DNA from: Porphyromonadaceae bacterium
Lineage (GTDB): Bacteria > Bacteroidota > Bacteroidia > Bacteroidales > UBA12481
DNA length: 64,000 nt
Assembly (NCBI GenBank): GCA_007280905.1
Contig: QYQM01000061.1
Coordinates: forward strand, 62,001-126,000
Reading direction: 5' to 3'
The notes beneath the pieces are model-generated. The model was given only the letters and a program-made list of their open reading frames with translations. It was not told where the DNA came from and did not search any database. Both the position numbers and the translations under genes were made by a program. The number at the start of each line of letters is the position of its first letter. The stretch's first letter is position 1. Below are positions 10,170-20,743 of this stretch, in pieces.

Positions 10170-10185
10170 ATAAATATATATAGGA

Positions 10186-10491
10186 ATGAGTCAGAAAATT
10201 AGAATTAAGTTGAAGTCTTACGATCACAACCTGGCGGACAAGTCTGCCGAGAAAATCGTAAAAACGGTAAAAAGTACCGGAGCCGTTGTTAGCGGTCCGA
10301 TACCACTTCCTACCCATACCAGGGTGTTTACTGTTCTGAGATCAACTTTCGTAAACAAAAAGTCGAGAGAACAATTTCAGCTGTGCTCATACAAAAGGCT
10401 GATTGACATCTACGGCTCAACAGCAAAAACGATCGATGCACTGATGAAACTGGAGCTGCCCAGCGGAGTTGAAGTTGAAATAAAAGTATAA
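10186..10491 (+). CDS. rpsJ: 30S ribosomal protein S10 (uS10)
   Basis: S10 of 101 residues, a head protein of the 30S subunit that in other bacteria also binds NusB/NusG in antitermination. Recognised by [37 protein letters not shown] and SGVEVEIKV at the end. First gene of the S10 block. Confidence 0.98.
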   Translation: MSQKIRIKLKSYDHNLADKSAEKIVKTVKSTGAVVSGPIPLPTHTRVFTVLRSTFVNKKSREQFQLCSYKRLIDIYGSTAKTIDALMKLELPSGVEVEIKV

Positions 10492-10508
10492 TTCTAAGAG
10501 CTAATAAA

Positions 10509-11129
10509 ATGCAAGGCTTAATCGGGAAAAAGATCGGGATGACTTCAGTTTTCGCTGCTGATGGGAAAAATGTTCCATGCACCGTAATTGAAGTGGGTCC
10601 TTGTGTGGTTACCCAGATCAAAACTCACGAAATTGATGGGTATGAGGCTGTGCAGGTGGCCTTTGACGATAAAAAGGATAAGAACACCCCAAAACCGATG
10701 TTGGGTCATTTCAAAAAGGCCAACACCACACCAAAACGTGAAGTTGCCGAGTTCAAAAAGGACACCGGCGAAGTTCTGAAACTCGGGGACGTTATAACAG
10801 TGGATACCTTTAGTAATGATCGCTGGGTTGACGTCACAGGAGTAACAAAAGGAAAAGGATTTCAGGGTGTTATTAAACGTCATGGTTTCTCCGGAGTAGG
10901 GGATAGCACTCATGGCCAGCATAATCGCTTGCGTGCACCGGGTTCACTCGGAGCTTCATCTTATCCTAGCCGCGTTTTTAAAGGGATGAGGATGGCCGGC
11001 CACGATGGCGTTACTAACGTTAAGTTGCTTAGTCTTCAAGTCCTGAAAATTGTTCCGGAACATAACTTGATGATTGTGAAAGGTTCGGTTCCTGGTGCGA
11101 AAGGTTCATACGTAATAATTGAGAAGTGA
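10509..11129 (+). CDS. rplC: 50S ribosomal protein L3 (uL3)
   Basis: L3 of 206 residues, an early 50S assembly protein whose extension reaches the peptidyl transferase centre. It starts [15 protein letters not shown] and carries the family block [22 protein letters not shown] followed by [11 protein letters not shown]. The Gln in THGQHN is the usual methylation site of the family. Its TGA stop overlaps the ATG of rplD by one base. Confidence 0.98.
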   Translation: MQGLIGKKIGMTSVFAADGKNVPCTVIEVGPCVVTQIKTHEIDGYEAVQVAFDDKKDKNTPKPMLGHFKKANTTPKREVAEFKKDTGEVLKLGDVITVDTFSNDRWVDVTGVTKGKGFQGVIKRHGFSGVGDSTHGQHNRLRAPGSLGASSYPSRVFKGMRMAGHDGVTNVKLLSLQVLKIVPEHNLMIVKGSVPGAKGSYVIIEK

Positions 11130-11758
11130 TGAAATTAGCAGTATACAAGACTTCCGGCGAAGAGACCGGGCGAACCGTGGAGCTGCGCGACGATGTTTTT
11201 GCCATCAGTCCGAATGATCATGCTATTTATCTGGATGTAAAGCAATTCATGGCGAATAAACGCCAGGGAACGCACAAATCCAAAGAACGTAACGAGATTC
11301 GCGGAAGTTCCAAGAAGATCAAAAAGCAAAAAGGTACCGGCGGAGCTCGCGCAGGTAATATTAAGTCGCCACTGTTTCGGGGAGGTGGACGGGTTTTCGG
11401 ACCCGTACCACGTGATTACAGTTTTAAACTGAATAAAAAAGTAAAGATTCTTGCCCGTAAATCTGCATTGACTTATAAGGCGCAAGGATCACAGATCGTG
11501 GTGGTTGAGGATTTCATCATGGATGAACCAAAGACCCGGACAATGGTTGAGATCCAGCAAAACCTCAAATCAGAGAACAAAAAATTGTTATTGGTTTTAA
11601 ATCAACCGAATAAAAACATATATTTGTCCTCTCGAAATTTGCAGGGTATCAAAGTCATAATGGTCTCGGATCTAAATACTTATGATATATTAAATGCTTC
11701 ATCTGTAGCCTTCCTGGAGAGTTCGATTGAAGCTTTGAATGGAAATTTCGGACAATAA
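11129..11758 (+). CDS. rplD: 50S ribosomal protein L4 (uL4)
   Basis: L4 of 209 residues from the ATG at 11129, which shares its A with the rplC stop (TGATG); the GTG three bases earlier is also in frame, but the ATG fits the family start MKLAVYK. The long tunnel-lining loop is visible as [25 protein letters not shown]. In enterobacteria L4 represses its own S10 operon; whether that holds here is not known. Confidence 0.97.
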   Translation: MKLAVYKTSGEETGRTVELRDDVFAISPNDHAIYLDVKQFMANKRQGTHKSKERNEIRGSSKKIKKQKGTGGARAGNIKSPLFRGGGRVFGPVPRDYSFKLNKKVKILARKSALTYKAQGSQIVVVEDFIMDEPKTRTMVEIQQNLKSENKKLLLVLNQPNKNIYLSSRNLQGIKVIMVSDLNTYDILNASSVAFLESSIEALNGNFGQ

Positions 11759-11770
11759 GAACTGGTAACA

Positions 11771-12061
11771 ATGGATATTCTGATCAAGCCGATTGTAACG
11801 GAGAAAATGACAGGGCAGACCGAAGACCTTAAGTGTTACGGTTTTATCGTAGACAAAAGGGCCAATAAAAATCAGATTAAGAAGGCCGTACAGGATATGT
11901 ACGGGGTTTCAGTTGTTTCCGTTAACACGATGCGTTACGGCGGCAAAGAAAAATCGAGATTTTCACGCACTGGAGTGGTACGTGGACGGAGCAGCGCCTT
12001 TAAGAAAGCGATTGTTTCCCTGATTGATGGAGAGGTCATAGATTTTTACAGCAATATTTAA
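11771..12061 (+). CDS. rplW: 50S ribosomal protein L23 (uL23)
   Basis: L23 of 96 residues, which lies at the exit of the peptide tunnel and forms the docking site for trigger factor and SRP. Recognised by the start MDILIKPIVTEKMT and by KNQIKKAVQDMYGVSVVSVNT. It lies 12 bases after rplD and 7 bases before rplB. Confidence 0.97.
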   Translation: MDILIKPIVTEKMTGQTEDLKCYGFIVDKRANKNQIKKAVQDMYGVSVVSVNTMRYGGKEKSRFSRTGVVRGRSSAFKKAIVSLIDGEVIDFYSNI

Positions 12062-12068
12062 CTAAGCA

Positions 12069-12893
12069 ATGGCAGTTCGCAGTTTTAATCCCGTAACACC
12101 GGGGCAGAGAAAAAAGGTTATCGGAACGTACGAGGAAATTACTCAGACGACACCCGAAAAATCTTTATTGAAGCCAGCTAGAAAATCTGGTGGACGGAAC
12201 AATAGCGGCCGGATGACCATGAGGTATCTGGGTGGCGGTCATAAACAAATGTATCGTGTTATCGACTTTAAAAGAGATAAAGACGGTATCCCGGCTAAAG
12301 TTTCGACCATTGAATACGATCCAAACCGTACAGCACGTATTGCTTTATTGGTTTACGCCGACGGAGAAAAAAAGTATATCATCGCCCCTAACGGGTTGAG
12401 CATTGGCCAGGAATTAATGTCGGGAGCCGGAATAGCTCCTGAGATTGGCAATAGCCTTCCTTTGGGTGAAATACCGCTGGGTACAATTGTTCACAATATC
12501 GAACTTCGCCCCGGACAGGGTGGAGCTATGGCCAGAGGTGCCGGAACTTATGCCCAGGTCGTCTCCAGGGAAGGACGATATGCCATTGTTAAATTGCCAT
12601 CAGGCGAAACCAGACTGGTTCTTGTTGCTTGTCGTGCTACTATCGGAACAGTTTCAAATTCCGATCATGGACTGGAAAGCGATGGGAAAGCCGGTCGGGT
12701 AAGATGGCAGGGACGCCGTCCAAGAGTTAGAGGTGTGGTTATGAACCCGGTGGATCATCCAATGGGTGGCGGAGAAGGCCGTGCTTCTGGCGGACATCCG
12801 CGTTCCAGAAAGGGTTTGTTGGCTAAAGGATACAAAACCCGGCATCCTAAGAAATCATCGTCTAAGTTTATCCTTGAAAGACGTAAAAAGTAA
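12069..12893 (+). CDS. rplB: 50S ribosomal protein L2 (uL2)
   Basis: L2 of 274 residues, required for subunit association and peptidyl transferase assembly. The signature region [20 protein letters not shown] contains the conserved His (DHPMGGG) implicated in activity, and the basic tail ends in [14 protein letters not shown]. Usual length. Confidence 0.98.
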   Translation: MAVRSFNPVTPGQRKKVIGTYEEITQTTPEKSLLKPARKSGGRNNSGRMTMRYLGGGHKQMYRVIDFKRDKDGIPAKVSTIEYDPNRTARIALLVYADGEKKYIIAPNGLSIGQELMSGAGIAPEIGNSLPLGEIPLGTIVHNIELRPGQGGAMARGAGTYAQVVSREGRYAIVKLPSGETRLVLVACRATIGTVSNSDHGLESDGKAGRVRWQGRRPRVRGVVMNPVDHPMGGGEGRASGGHPRSRKGLLAKGYKTRHPKKSSSKFILERRKK

Positions 12894-12911
12894 CTGATAA
12901 TAAACTACTGT

Positions 12912-13181
12912 ATGAGCCGATCATTAAAAAAAGGTCCTTTTATCGAATTTAGCCTGGAAAAGAAAATTCTGGCCTTAAATGCAGCCGCAAAAAAATCGGT
13001 TGTTAAAACATGGGCAAGAAGAAGTATCATCTCACCTGATTTTGTTGGACATACTGTTGCCGTTCATAATGGGAATAAGTTTATTCCGGTTTACATCACA
13101 GAAAATATGGTAGGGCATAAACTGGGAGAATTCGCACCAACACGAATTTTCAGAGGACATGCCGGAAACCGGAAGAGATAG
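12912..13181 (+). CDS. rpsS: 30S ribosomal protein S19 (uS19)
   Basis: S19 of 89 residues, a 30S head protein near the A-site finger. Recognised by [11 protein letters not shown] at the start, [22 protein letters not shown] in the middle and [14 protein letters not shown] at the end. Confidence 0.97.
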   Translation: MSRSLKKGPFIEFSLEKKILALNAAAKKSVVKTWARRSIISPDFVGHTVAVHNGNKFIPVYITENMVGHKLGEFAPTRIFRGHAGNRKR

Positions 13182-13220
13182 TAGAATATTGCATTAGCGA
13201 GAAGATAAAAACTCAGAAAA

Positions 13221-13637
13221 ATGGGATCCAGAAAGCAAGCAGCAGCAAATCGGACTAAAGAAGAGCGGAAATCATTATTTCTGGCTGCTTTGAATAACAA
13301 TCCGACCTCCCCACGCAAAATGAGGTTGGTTGCCGATATGATCCGGGGGATGGAAGTAAAACGGGCATTGGATGTATTGCGATATAACCCGAAAGAAGCC
13401 TCCCGGAAATTAGAAAAACTCCTGATGTCAGCCATATCAAACTGGCAGGCAAAAAATGACGGGGTTCGGATTGAAGATAGTCATTTATATGTTAAACAAG
13501 TATTTGTGGACTCGGCACGAATCCTGAAAAGATTGCGCCCTGCACCACAGGGTCGCGGGCACAGGATCAAGAAACGTTCCAACCACGTGACAATTTATCT
13601 GGACAGTCATAAACAAGTCGAAAAAACGGACGCATAA
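13221..13637 (+). CDS. rplV: 50S ribosomal protein L22 (uL22)
   Basis: L22 of 138 residues, longer than the ~110 of enterobacteria because of extra residues at both ends. Core motifs [15 protein letters not shown] and RAQGRG-type [19 protein letters not shown] are present; the loop between them lines the exit tunnel where macrolides bind. The stop is directly followed by the rpsC start with no spacer. Confidence 0.97.
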   Translation: MGSRKQAAANRTKEERKSLFLAALNNNPTSPRKMRLVADMIRGMEVKRALDVLRYNPKEASRKLEKLLMSAISNWQAKNDGVRIEDSHLYVKQVFVDSARILKRLRPAPQGRGHRIKKRSNHVTIYLDSHKQVEKTDA

Positions 13638-14330
13638 ATGGGACAAAAAGTAAACCCTATTAGCAATCGCCTGGGCATTATAAAAGGTTGGGATTCCAAT
13701 TGGTACGGAGGCAATGACTTTTCGGAAAAACTGGTTGAGGATTATAAAATCCGTGAATATCTGAACGCTCGTCTGGCCAAAGCCAGCGTGTCTAAAATCG
13801 TGATTGAGCGTACCTTAAAGCTTATTACCATTACGGTAAATACTGCCCGACCGGGTATTATTATCGGTAAAGGAGGCCAGGAGGTTGATAAGCTGAAGGA
13901 AGAGCTAAAAAAAATTACCAATAAAGAGGTCCAGATCAATATTTTTGAGATCAAAAGACCTGAAATGGATGCAGTGATTGTAGCTGCTAACGTTGCCCGT
14001 CAGCTTGAAGGTAAGATTGCTTACCGCCGGGCTATCAAGATGGCAATTGCTTCTACCATCCGAATGGGTGCAGAAGGGATAAAAATTCAAATCTCAGGCA
14101 GATTGAATGGCGCAGAAATGGCTCGTTCAGAAACCTATAAAGAGGGAAGAATTCCATTGCATACCCTTCGCGCTGATATCGATTATGCATTGGCGGAAGC
14201 CCATACTAAAATTGGTACTACCGGGATAAAAGTATGGATTTGCAAAGGTGAAATCTTTGGCAAACGCGATTTATCGCCAAATATCGGTGCAAAAGCTCCG
14301 AGAAAAGGGTTTAAGAAAAGAAGAGGTTAA
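13638..14330 (+). CDS. rpsC: 30S ribosomal protein S3 (uS3)
   Basis: S3 of 230 residues at the mRNA entry site. It begins [13 protein letters not shown] and has a type II KH domain with the GxxG loop in [16 protein letters not shown]. The C-terminal half ([19 protein letters not shown]) is typical. The start codon abuts the rplV stop, consistent with translational coupling. Confidence 0.98.
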   Translation: MGQKVNPISNRLGIIKGWDSNWYGGNDFSEKLVEDYKIREYLNARLAKASVSKIVIERTLKLITITVNTARPGIIIGKGGQEVDKLKEELKKITNKEVQINIFEIKRPEMDAVIVAANVARQLEGKIAYRRAIKMAIASTIRMGAEGIKIQISGRLNGAEMARSETYKEGRIPLHTLRADIDYALAEAHTKIGTTGIKVWICKGEIFGKRDLSPNIGAKAPRKGFKKRRG

Positions 14331-14356
14331 TATCGTCTGAATAATCACAGATTGTC

Positions 14357-14791
14357 ATGTTACAACCGAAAAAGACTAAGTACAGAAAGCAACAGAAGGG
14401 GAAGATGAAGGGTAACTCCCAGCGGGGTAACCAACTAGCCTTTGGATCATTTGGAATCAAAGCTTTGGAAACATGCTGGATGACCGGACGTCAACTTGAA
14501 GCAGCCCGTGTTGCCGTGACTCGTCATATGCAGCGCCAGGGACAGATTTGGATAAGGGTTTTTCCTGATAAACCGATAACAAAGAAACCGGCTGAAGTAC
14601 GTATGGGTAAAGGTAAAGGTGCTCCGGAAGGTTTTGTTGCCAGGGTTACCCCAGGCAGAATTCTATTCGAAGCCGAGGGTGTTTCACTGGAACTCGCTAA
14701 GGAAGCATTGCGGCTTGCCGCTCAAAAACTGCCGGTGAAAACTAAGTTTATTATCAGGCGTGATTTTGTTGAAGACTCAAATTCTGAATAA
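14357..14791 (+). CDS. rplP: 50S ribosomal protein L16 (uL16)
   Basis: L16 of 144 residues, which contacts the A-site tRNA. It begins [19 protein letters not shown] and carries [20 protein letters not shown]. The arginine of the RMGKGKG block, hydroxylated in some bacteria, is present. The stop overlaps the rpmC start by one base (TAATG). Confidence 0.98.
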   Translation: MLQPKKTKYRKQQKGKMKGNSQRGNQLAFGSFGIKALETCWMTGRQLEAARVAVTRHMQRQGQIWIRVFPDKPITKKPAEVRMGKGKGAPEGFVARVTPGRILFEAEGVSLELAKEALRLAAQKLPVKTKFIIRRDFVEDSNSE

Positions 14792-15000
14792 TGAAAAACG
14801 TAGAGATTCGCGAACTGACGGCTAAGGAACTGACCGAAAGGATCGATACCGAAAAAGGTAATTTGGTTCGGATGCAGATAAACCATACGATTTCTCCGCT
14901 TGACCACCCCCATCATATCCGCGAGACCAGACGAATGGTCGCACAGCTGAGGACCGAATTGCGCAAGCGGCAAGTAATTAAAAACAAGAAAAGCCAATAA
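14791..15000 (+). CDS. rpmC: 50S ribosomal protein L29 (uL29)
   Basis: L29 of 69 residues, a two-helix protein by the tunnel exit. Recognised by EIRELTAKELTERIDTEKGN and the TRRMVAQLRTELRKR block. Overlaps rplP by one base; rpsQ follows after 3 bases. Confidence 0.96.
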   Translation: MKNVEIRELTAKELTERIDTEKGNLVRMQINHTISPLDHPHHIRETRRMVAQLRTELRKRQVIKNKKSQ

Positions 15001-15003
15001 TCT

Positions 15004-15264
15004 ATGGAAGGTAACAGAAACTTGCGTAAGGAACGTACCGGTGCAGTCGTCAGCAATAAGATGAAAAAAACTATTGTTGTTGCGGTTAAAAGAAAAGTTA
15101 AACATCCTATATACGGGAAGTTTGTTAACAAGACTACCAAATTCGTTGCTCATGACGAAGAGAACACCTGTAAAGAAGGAGATCTCGTCCGGATCATGGA
15201 AACCCGGCCTCTGAGCAAACGGAAAAATTGGAGATTAGTGGAAATTATAGAAAGAGCCAAGTAA
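15004..15264 (+). CDS. rpsQ: 30S ribosomal protein S17 (uS17)
   Basis: S17 of 86 residues, an OB-fold primary binder of 16S rRNA. Recognised by [26 protein letters not shown] and the [16 protein letters not shown] motif close to the end. Confidence 0.97.
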   Translation: MEGNRNLRKERTGAVVSNKMKKTIVVAVKRKVKHPIYGKFVNKTTKFVAHDEENTCKEGDLVRIMETRPLSKRKNWRLVEIIERAK

Positions 15265-15266
15265 CC

Positions 15267-15632
15267 ATGATACAGCAAGAGAGTAGAATGACCGTTGCCG
15301 ATAACAGCGGTGCCAAAGAAGTTTTATGCATCCGGGTTTTAGGCGGGACAGGCAAAAAATACGCCACTGTTGGCGATAAAGTGGTTGTTACTGTAAAATC
15401 TGCTTTACCTGGTGGAGAACTAAAAAAAGGTACTGTTTCTAAAGCGGTAATTGTTCGTACAACCAAGGAAATAAGGAGAAACGACGGATCCTATATCCGT
15501 TTTGACGATAACGCATGCGTTCTTTTGAATCCTACCGGAGAAATCCGCGGAACACGTATTTTCGGACCGGTAGCGAGAGAACTTCGCGAAAATTACATGA
15601 AGATCGTTTCACTGGCCCCTGAAGTGTTATAA
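15267..15632 (+). CDS. rplN: 50S ribosomal protein L14 (uL14)
   Basis: L14 of 121 residues, which forms part of the inter-subunit bridge. The start is the ATG at 15267, giving [18 protein letters not shown] as in the family; an in-frame ATG at 15228 lies inside rpsQ and would add 13 non-conserved residues. [14 protein letters not shown] near the end is the conserved block. Confidence 0.97.
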   Translation: MIQQESRMTVADNSGAKEVLCIRVLGGTGKKYATVGDKVVVTVKSALPGGELKKGTVSKAVIVRTTKEIRRNDGSYIRFDDNACVLLNPTGEIRGTRIFGPVARELRENYMKIVSLAPEVL

Positions 15633-15648
15633 TCAAAAAGCACAGACC

Positions 15649-15972
15649 ATGCAGAAAAAAATGAATATTAAAAAAGGAGATACCGTTATTGTGATTGCAG
15701 GTAACTCTAAAGGTCAACAGGGCCGTGTGCTGGAAATAATCCGGAAAAATGACAGGGCTATAGTGGAAGGTGTGAATATGCTTTCCAAGCACACTAAAGC
15801 GGACAAAAACGCACCACAAGGTGGTATCATCAAAAGAGAAGGTCCAATACATGTATCAAACTTGATGCTGCTGGATCCTACTACCGGAAAACCGACTCGT
15901 ATCGGACGCCGTCTTGATGATAATGGTAAATTGGTACGTTATGCCAAAAAATCTGGAGAGGAGATCAAGTAA
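15649..15972 (+). CDS. rplX: 50S ribosomal protein L24 (uL24)
   Basis: L24 of 107 residues, an assembly initiator of the 50S. The KOW motif is [22 protein letters not shown] and the block [14 protein letters not shown] follows. The TAA stop overlaps the ATG of rplE by one base. Confidence 0.97.
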   Translation: MQKKMNIKKGDTVIVIAGNSKGQQGRVLEIIRKNDRAIVEGVNMLSKHTKADKNAPQGGIIKREGPIHVSNLMLLDPTTGKPTRIGRRLDDNGKLVRYAKKSGEEIK

Positions 15973-16529
15973 TGAAATACACACCAAGCCTGAAGGTAAA
16001 ATACCAGGAAGAAATTATTCCTGCCCTGACAAAAGAGTTTGATTATAAAACTGTTATGCAAGTACCGCGTTTGGAAAAAATCGTGGTGAACCGTGGAGTG
16101 GGAAAAGCTGTTGCTGATAAAAAGCTGATTGAAGTTGCTCAGGAAGAACTTACTGCAATTACTGGTCAGAAGGCAGTGCAAACGCTCTCTAAAAGAGACA
16201 TATCAAACTTTAAGCTCAGGCAGAAGATGCCGATCGGGGTAAAAGTAACCCTTCGACGTGAAAAAATGTACGAATTTCTGGAAAGACTTATAGCTGTAGC
16301 CCTTCCACGTATAAGAGACTTTAACGGTGTAGGCGCCAAATTTGATGGACGCGGCAATTATACGCTCGGAATTACTGAACAGATTATTTTCCCGGAAATT
16401 GAAATAGATAAAATACATTCAATGATCGGTATGGAAATCAGTTTTGTTACAACCGCCAAAACCGATGAGGAAGGTCTTGCCCTGCTCAAAGAATTTGGAA
16501 TACCTTTTAAATCAACTAATAAGAAATAG
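15972..16529 (+). CDS. rplE: 50S ribosomal protein L5 (uL5)
   Basis: L5 of 185 residues, which binds 5S rRNA in the central protuberance. Recognised by [37 protein letters not shown] and the [19 protein letters not shown] end. Coupled to rplX by a one-base overlap. Confidence 0.98.
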   Translation: MKYTPSLKVKYQEEIIPALTKEFDYKTVMQVPRLEKIVVNRGVGKAVADKKLIEVAQEELTAITGQKAVQTLSKRDISNFKLRQKMPIGVKVTLRREKMYEFLERLIAVALPRIRDFNGVGAKFDGRGNYTLGITEQIIFPEIEIDKIHSMIGMEISFVTTAKTDEEGLALLKEFGIPFKSTNKK

Positions 16530-16531
16530 GG

Positions 16532-16801
16532 ATGGCAAAAGAATCCATGAAGGCTCGCGAAGTTAAGCGGCAGAAAATGGTTGAGAAATATGCTGAAAAG
16601 CGTGCCAAACTTAAGGCCGAGGGTGATTTTATTGGCTTAAGTAAACTTCCAAAGAATTCTTCAAAAGTAAGATTGCATAACCGGTGTAAACTGACCGGTA
16701 GGCCAAAAGGATATATGCGTCAATTTGGGATTAGCCGTATTTCATTCCGTGAAATGGCTTCCAATGGGCTGATACCGGGTATTAAAAAAGCAAGTTGGTA
16801 A
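16532..16801 (+). CDS. rpsN: 30S ribosomal protein S14, zinc-free form (uS14)
   Basis: S14 of 89 residues. It is the long form without the two CxxC pairs of the zinc-binding type; only one Cys is found in [19 protein letters not shown]. That form does not need zinc, which matches the zinc-less L36 at 21759. Starts 2 bases after the rplE stop. Confidence 0.97.
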   Translation: MAKESMKAREVKRQKMVEKYAEKRAKLKAEGDFIGLSKLPKNSSKVRLHNRCKLTGRPKGYMRQFGISRISFREMASNGLIPGIKKASW

Positions 16802-16819
16802 TTTAATTATTAGATAAAA

Positions 16820-17215
16820 ATGACTGATCCTATTGCAGATTACCTGACGCGTGTGCGTAATGCGATTATGGCCAAACATAAAGTGGTTGAGATCCCAGCT
16901 TCAAACCTGAAAAAAGAGATGACTAAAATCCTTTTTGAAAAAGGTTATATCCTCAGCTATAAATTCGAAGAGGATGATAAACAGGGAATTATTAAAATCG
17001 CTCTGAAATACCATCCGATTTCGAAGGTTTCGGCAATAAAAAGCCTGAAACGTATAAGCAAACCAGGACTTCGCAAATATAGCGATGTCGACAATCTACC
17101 CAGGGTATTGAATGGTATGGGTATTGCCATACTATCTACCTCAAGGGGTTTGATGACGGAAAAAGAAGCCCGCAAGGAAAATGTTGGCGGTGAGGTTATT
17201 TGTTACGTTTATTAA
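16820..17215 (+). CDS. rpsH: 30S ribosomal protein S8 (uS8)
   Basis: S8 of 131 residues, a primary binder of the central domain of 16S rRNA and, in E. coli, repressor of the spc operon. It begins [16 protein letters not shown] and ends with [20 protein letters not shown] and GEVICYVY. Confidence 0.98.
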   Translation: MTDPIADYLTRVRNAIMAKHKVVEIPASNLKKEMTKILFEKGYILSYKFEEDDKQGIIKIALKYHPISKVSAIKSLKRISKPGLRKYSDVDNLPRVLNGMGIAILSTSRGLMTEKEARKENVGGEVICYVY

Positions 17216-17228
17216 AAAGCATTCCACG

Positions 17229-17783
17229 ATGTCACGAATTGGAAAATTACCCATAGCATTACCTTCAGGTGTAACTGTAAAGGTTCACGATGATAATCTG
17301 GTAGAAGTTGTCGGTCCGCTGGGTTCTTTAAAACAGCAGGTTGATCCGGATATCCAGGTCAAGGTTGAAAATGGAATTGTAAATGTGATCCGGCCTACTG
17401 AACAGAAAAGGCACCGTGCACTGCATGGCCTTTACAGATCTCTCATTCAGAACATGGTTACCGGTGTATCAACAGGATATGAAATAAAGCAGGAACTGGT
17501 TGGCGTTGGATATAAAGCAACAGCCGAAGGTCAGATGCTTGAACTGCATCTTGGTTTTTCACATCCCTTTGTGATACAGTTACCTCCGGAAGTGAAGGTT
17601 GATGCTGTGACCGAACGACGCAGTAATCCAATCATTACACTTAAGAGTATTGATAAACAGCTGATTGGACAAATCGCTGCAAAAATTCGTTCCTTTAGGC
17701 CACCCGAACCATATAAAGGCAAAGGGGTAAAATTTGTAAACGAAATGCTTCGCAGGAAATCTGGTAAAACAGCTGGTAGCTGA
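17229..17783 (+). CDS. rplF: 50S ribosomal protein L6 (uL6)
   Basis: L6 of 184 residues. The start used is the ATG at 17229, giving MSRIGKLPIALPSGV as in the family; the earlier in-frame start at 17181 lies inside rpsH. The C-terminal block RSFRPPEPYKGKGVKFVNE is diagnostic. A 44-base spacer separates it from rplR. Confidence 0.97.
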   Translation: MSRIGKLPIALPSGVTVKVHDDNLVEVVGPLGSLKQQVDPDIQVKVENGIVNVIRPTEQKRHRALHGLYRSLIQNMVTGVSTGYEIKQELVGVGYKATAEGQMLELHLGFSHPFVIQLPPEVKVDAVTERRSNPIITLKSIDKQLIGQIAAKIRSFRPPEPYKGKGVKFVNEMLRRKSGKTAGS

Positions 17784-17827
17784 TGCTGGTTAATTATCGA
17801 AAAAATAAAAGATAAAATTTATAAGAA

Positions 17828-18187
17828 ATGGCTTTTTCAAAGCGTGAACGCAGACTGAAGATCAAGAACAGGATACGGAAGGATATGTCCGGTTCAACGG
17901 AAGTTCCCAGACTGTCCGTTTTTCGCAGCAATCGACAGATTTCTGTGCAGGTGATTAATGATCTAACCGGACGGACACTGGTTTCGGCCTCTTCCTTAGA
18001 GAAGGAGATTGCCCAGAAAGAAAGTATTAAAAAAACTGATCAGGCAAAACTCGTTGGTAAACTAATTGCCGAAAAGGCCCTTGCCAACGGAATCAGCAAA
18101 GTCGTTTTCGACCGGAACGGGTATTTATATCATGGTAGAATAAAATCGTTGGCAGATGCAGCCCGTGAAGGTGGGCTTAAATTCTAA
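17828..18187 (+). CDS. rplR: 50S ribosomal protein L18 (uL18)
   Basis: L18 of 119 residues, which binds 5S rRNA. Recognised by [38 protein letters not shown] and [19 protein letters not shown] at the end. Confidence 0.97.
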   Translation: MAFSKRERRLKIKNRIRKDMSGSTEVPRLSVFRSNRQISVQVINDLTGRTLVSASSLEKEIAQKESIKKTDQAKLVGKLIAEKALANGISKVVFDRNGYLYHGRIKSLADAAREGGLKF

Positions 18188-18192
18188 GAAAT

Positions 18193-18708
18193 ATGACTAC
18201 TAGTGTACGTAAGGTAAAAACAAGTGATCTTGAACTGAAGGACCGGCTGGTTGCAATTAACAGGGTAACGAAAGTAACCAAAGGGGGGCGAAATTTCAGC
18301 TTCTCTGCAATAGTTGTGGTGGGGAATGAAGATGGAGTTGTCGGATGTGGTTTGGGTAAGGCTAATGAAGTTACTACGGCTATCGCCAAAGGGGTAGAAG
18401 CAGCCAAGAAAAACCTGATCAAAGTTCCGATCATTAATGGCACTATCCCTCATGAACAGATTGCAAAGTTTGGTGGAGCGACTGTTTGGCTTAAACCAGC
18501 CTCCGGTGGTACAGGAGTAAAGGCAGGTGGTGCTATGCGCGCTGTCCTTGAAAGCGTGGGAATACATAATGTGCTCGCCAAATCGAAAGGTTCTTCTAAT
18601 CCTCATAACCTCGTGAAAGCCACGATGAAGGCCCTGGTTGAAATGAGAGATGCCCTTACGGTAGCTCAGCATCGGGGTGTAAGCCTTGATAAAGTTTTTA
18701 ATGGATAA
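18193..18708 (+). CDS. rpsE: 30S ribosomal protein S5 (uS5)
   Basis: S5 of 171 residues, a fidelity (ram) protein at the mRNA entry. Has the S5 double-stranded RNA-binding stretch ([20 protein letters not shown]) and the C-terminal APASGGTGV-like block [20 protein letters not shown]. Starts 5 bases after rplR. Confidence 0.98.
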   Translation: MTTSVRKVKTSDLELKDRLVAINRVTKVTKGGRNFSFSAIVVVGNEDGVVGCGLGKANEVTTAIAKGVEAAKKNLIKVPIINGTIPHEQIAKFGGATVWLKPASGGTGVKAGGAMRAVLESVGIHNVLAKSKGSSNPHNLVKATMKALVEMRDALTVAQHRGVSLDKVFNG

Positions 18709-18728
18709 TCCGGTATTATTTTGAAATC

Positions 18729-18911
18729 ATGGCTAAGATTAAAATAACTCAAACAATAAGTAAGATCCATACAACCGAAAGGCAGAAAAGAACCCTTGAG
18801 GCACTTGGATTGAAGCGAATGCATGCCACTGTAATTGTGGAGGCCACTCCCCAGATTTTGGGAATGGTTGGAAAAGTAAAACACCTGGTGTCAACCGAGA
18901 CAACTAAGTAA
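18729..18911 (+). CDS. rpmD: 50S ribosomal protein L30 (uL30)
   Basis: L30 of 60 residues: KIKITQTISKIHTTERQKRT, then LEALGLKRMHATVIVEATP. Usual length and place between rpsE and rplO. Confidence 0.96.
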   Translation: MAKIKITQTISKIHTTERQKRTLEALGLKRMHATVIVEATPQILGMVGKVKHLVSTETTK

Positions 18912-18934
18912 TTAATTTGTAAGACTTAAATCCG

Positions 18935-19381
18935 ATGGAATTACATAATCTGAAACCAGCTGAAGGATCAGTACACCGGGAAAAGAGAATTGGTCGCGGT
19001 CAAGGCTCAGGCCATGGCGGAACTTCTACACGTGGTCATAAAGGCGCAAAATCACGGTCTGGTTACTCTAAAAAAGTAGGTTTCGAAGGAGGGCAGATGC
19101 CTATTCAGCGCCGCCTGCCGAAATTTGGCTTTACCAATATCAACCGTAAGGAATTTAAGGGTATTAACGTGGGAACGCTCCAGATGGTTGCTGAAAAAAT
19201 GAATCTTTCCCTTATCGATGTTGAAACTTTGATCTCGGTAGGTTTAGCCCACAAGAATGATAAGGTGAAAATTCTGGGTAATGGTACCCTTACCACCAAG
19301 CTTGAAGTTAAAGCACATGCATTTTCGGAGTCTGCGGTGAAAGCAATAGAAGCTCAACAAGGAACCGTAGTAAAATTATAA
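18935..19381 (+). CDS. rplO: 50S ribosomal protein L15 (uL15)
   Basis: L15 of 148 residues, a late 50S assembly protein. The glycine-rich N-terminus (KRIGRGQGSGHGGTSTRGHK) and GGQMPIQRRLPKFGF are diagnostic. secY starts 4 bases after the stop. Confidence 0.97.
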   Translation: MELHNLKPAEGSVHREKRIGRGQGSGHGGTSTRGHKGAKSRSGYSKKVGFEGGQMPIQRRLPKFGFTNINRKEFKGINVGTLQMVAEKMNLSLIDVETLISVGLAHKNDKVKILGNGTLTTKLEVKAHAFSESAVKAIEAQQGTVVKL

Positions 19382-19385
19382 CCGG

Positions 19386-20723
19386 ATGAAGAGATTTATC
19401 GAAACACTGAAGAACATCTGGAGGATTGAAGACCTCCGTGCACGGATCCTGACAACCTTGGGTCTGGTACTTGTTTATCGGCTCGGTAGTTTTGTGGTTT
19501 TACCTGGCATTGATCCTACCCAGCTTGACGCCCTTAAGCGCCAAACTGCTGGTGGACTCGAAGGTTTGCTGGATATGTTTTCAGGAGGTGCATTTTCTAA
19601 TGCTTCGATCTTTGCTTTAGGGATCATGCCCTATATTTCCGCATCGATCGTAGTACAGTTGCTCACCATCGCGATCCCTTATTTTCAGCGTTTGCAGAAG
19701 GAGGGCGAGAGCGGAAGGAAGAAAATGAACCAGATTACGCGCTGGTTGACGGTTTTGATTACAGCCGCACAGGGACCAAGTTATATTTATAACCTGCATG
19801 TTCAGTTGCCGGAAACAGCCTTCATCATTAAAGGAGCATTCTTTACTTTTTCATCCGTAACAATTCTTACTGCCGGGACGCTTTTTGTAATGTGGCTGGG
19901 AGAAAGGATAACGGACAAGGGTGTTGGTAATGGAATCTCATTAATTATCATGATCGGAATTATTGCCCGGTTGCCATTTGCGCTTATGGGAGAAGTTGCT
20001 ACCAAACTTGAACAGAAAGGGGGCGGATTGGTCATGATTCTGGTTGAGATTATTCTGCTGGTTATCGTGATCATGGGTGCCATCGCGCTGGTGCAGGCAA
20101 CAAGGAGAGTGCCGGTTCAATATGCTAAACGTATCGTGGGCAATAAGCAATATGGTGGCGTTCGACAATATATACCATTGAAAATTAACGCTGCCGGTGT
20201 TATGCCGATCATCTTTGCACAAGCTTTCATGTTTATTCCAATGATGGTGGGAAGGTTTAATACTGAAGCTGCAGGCAAATTTGTACAGGCATTCGGTAAT
20301 TACGGCGGATTCTGGTACAACGCTACATTTGCGTTCCTGATTATTGCTTTTACGTACTTTTATACGGCCGTTACAGTTAATCCAACACAAATGGCTGAAG
20401 ATATGAAACGAAACGGCGGGTTCATTCCAGGTGTTAAACCAGGGAGGAAAACCGTTGATTTTCTTGATACAGTAATGTCGAGAATTACGCTTCCCGGCTC
20501 CATTTTTCTGGCTTTCATTGCCATCCTTCCAGCATTTGCAAGGTTGATTGGTGTGAATAGCCAGTTTGCGGCGTTTTTCGGGGGGACTTCCCTCCTGATT
20601 TTGGTTGGTGTGGTTCTGGATACATTGCAACAGGTTGAAAGTCATTTGCTCATGCGTCACTATGATGGACTGATGAAATCAGGCCGGATAAAAGGTCGCG
20701 CGGGTAGTACGGCTTCCATTTAG
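19386..20723 (+). CDS. secY: Protein translocase subunit SecY
   Basis: SecY of 445 residues, the pore subunit of the Sec translocon in the inner membrane. About ten hydrophobic helices are visible. Landmarks are GLEGLLDMFSGGAFSNASIF (plug region), ALGIMPYISASIVVQLL, the cytoplasmic RRVPVQYAKR loop and the NPTQMAEDMKRNGGFIPGVK loop. Every exported protein in the window that carries a signal peptide would pass through it. Confidence 0.98.
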   Translation: MKRFIETLKNIWRIEDLRARILTTLGLVLVYRLGSFVVLPGIDPTQLDALKRQTAGGLEGLLDMFSGGAFSNASIFALGIMPYISASIVVQLLTIAIPYFQRLQKEGESGRKKMNQITRWLTVLITAAQGPSYIYNLHVQLPETAFIIKGAFFTFSSVTILTAGTLFVMWLGERITDKGVGNGISLIIMIGIIARLPFALMGEVATKLEQKGGGLVMILVEIILLVIVIMGAIALVQATRRVPVQYAKRIVGNKQYGGVRQYIPLKINAAGVMPIIFAQAFMFIPMMVGRFNTEAAGKFVQAFGNYGGFWYNATFAFLIIAFTYFYTAVTVNPTQMAEDMKRNGGFIPGVKPGRKTVDFLDTVMSRITLPGSIFLAFIAILPAFARLIGVNSQFAAFFGGTSLLILVGVVLDTLQQVESHLLMRHYDGLMKSGRIKGRAGSTASI

Positions 20724-20743
20724 TTGCGTTTTGCGTTCTTTGT

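Noticed and set aside
10170-10185. Expected tuf gene between fusA and rpsJ
   Set aside because: Only 16 bases separate the two genes; tuf must lie elsewhere, as is common in Bacteroidota, so the absence is not treated as a finding.
15228-15266. Upstream start for L14 inside rpsQ
   Set aside because: The extra 13 residues are not part of the L14 family; the ATG at 15267 gives the conserved N-terminus. The same reasoning moved the starts of rplF, hup, ssb, hutH, engB, the Dabb gene and the DUF4924 gene.
19941-20660. Long open frame (239 codons) on the minus strand inside secY
   Set aside because: It is an antisense shadow of a highly conserved gene; the product is rich in His, Asn and Cys with no family features.
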